Below, piece after piece: positions 12,559 to 12,635 of a stretch of DNA of 12,635 nucleotides. The notes beneath the pieces were generated by a model, which was not told the DNA's origin, did no database searches, and saw nothing but the letters and a program-made list of their open reading frames with translations. Position 1 is the first letter of the stretch. Each line of letters begins with the position of its first letter. The DNA is from Pseudomonadota bacterium (GTDB lineage Bacteria > Desulfobacterota > Syntrophia > Syntrophales > JADFWA01): positions 1 through 12,635 of the forward strand of contig JAUWQS010000018.1 of the NCBI GenBank assembly GCA_030610915.1, written 5' to 3'. Position numbers and translations under genes: made by a program.

Positions 12559-12635
12559 TTACGTCAAAACCTCCTCCATAAGTTGAATGACTTCTTTCCG
12601 CTGTTCAATACTCAATTTGTTGATTTTTCCCAGGG
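12559..12635 (-). CDS. C-terminal fragment of a possible minus-strand gene (partial)
   Basis: Reading leftward from the window edge, an open frame of 24 codons ends at a TAA complementary to 12559-12561. Its product ends in KLSIEQRKEVIQLMEEVL followed by Thr, a regular amphipathic helix that looks like a real protein end rather than random sequence. If real it is the only gene facing left here, either a reverse cassette gene or the first gene beyond the array. At 24 residues no family can be assigned. Confidence 0.4.
   Translation of the reverse strand, partial: LGKINKLSIEQRKEVIQLMEEVLT

Larger units (their letters stand above)
167..12635 (+). mobile_element. Integron gene-cassette array (ten cassettes, last one open at window edge)
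   Basis: Nine attC-type junctions divide the window into modules whose genes all read rightward. The cassette-start hexamer and the R'' box ending the same cassette pair as follows: TTATAT/ATATAAC, TTAGCC/GGCTAAC, TTAGAC/GTCTAAC, TTATGT/ACATAAC, TTATGG/CCATAAC, TTGGGC/GCCCAAC and TTATGC/GCATAAC are perfect. C1 (TTATGC/GTATAAC) and C4 (TTAGAC/GCCTAAC) have one mismatch. Such pairing is expected because both halves adjoin in the circular cassette. Junctions (first base of the new cassette) are 167, 1553, 3744, 5151, 7952, 8797, 9381, 9791, 11215 and 11792. Neither an integrase gene nor a certain attI is visible, so it cannot be said whether this is a chromosomal or a mobile integron; the number and diversity of cassettes favour a chromosomal one. 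Confidence 0.93.

Overview
The window is a stretch of an integron gene-cassette array. Ten promoterless-looking gene modules, almost all on the + strand, are separated by attC recombination sites. No integrase gene lies inside the window. The best evidence is internal. Each cassette starts with a TTRRRY hexamer (right half of the preceding R' box), and that hexamer is the complement of the R'' box (RYYYAAC) opening the same cassette's own attC. The pair matches perfectly in seven of the nine complete cassettes and has one mismatch in the other two. Most attC sites also fold into a stem with one extrahelical base in the left arm, usually G. The host is probably a Gram-negative environmental bacterium (integron array, candidate lipoprotein, Shine-Dalgarno sites). 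Base composition changes from cassette to cassette, from very AT-rich (first gene) to GC-richer (SIR2/HerA), as expected for cassettes of different origin, so the window does not identify the species.

Layout: C1 (167-1552) candidate lipoprotein; C2 (1553-3743) a small gene plus an IS91-family HUH transposase; C3 (3744-5150) HNH endonuclease plus an unknown protein; C4 (5151-7951) SIR2-domain protein plus HerA-type ATPase; C5 (7952-8796) unknown protein with a possible HEPN-like Rx4H motif; C6 (8797-9380) membrane-anchored small protein; C7 (9381-9790) 94-residue unknown; C8 (9791-11214) AlbA_2/Schlafen-type protein overlapping an unknown 227-residue gene; C9 (11215-11791) membrane-anchored protein; C10 (from 11792) possible PD-(D/E)xK nuclease, followed by the C-terminal end of a possible minus-strand gene at the window edge.

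Functionally this looks like a mobile stock of defence modules. The SIR2-HerA pair matches a known two-gene NAD-depleting anti-phage system and travels as one cassette. The HNH pair and the AlbA_2 pair are arranged the same way (two genes, tight spacing, one attC) and are the best candidates for undescribed two-gene systems. The HEPN-like and PD-(D/E)xK proteins are possible single-gene nucleases. Other unusual points are a whole transposase unit enclosed within cassette boundaries, an attC whose crossover G has become A, an exceptionally short 51-nt attC, R'' boxes that supply stop codons, and a protein whose C-terminal tail is encoded by its attC.
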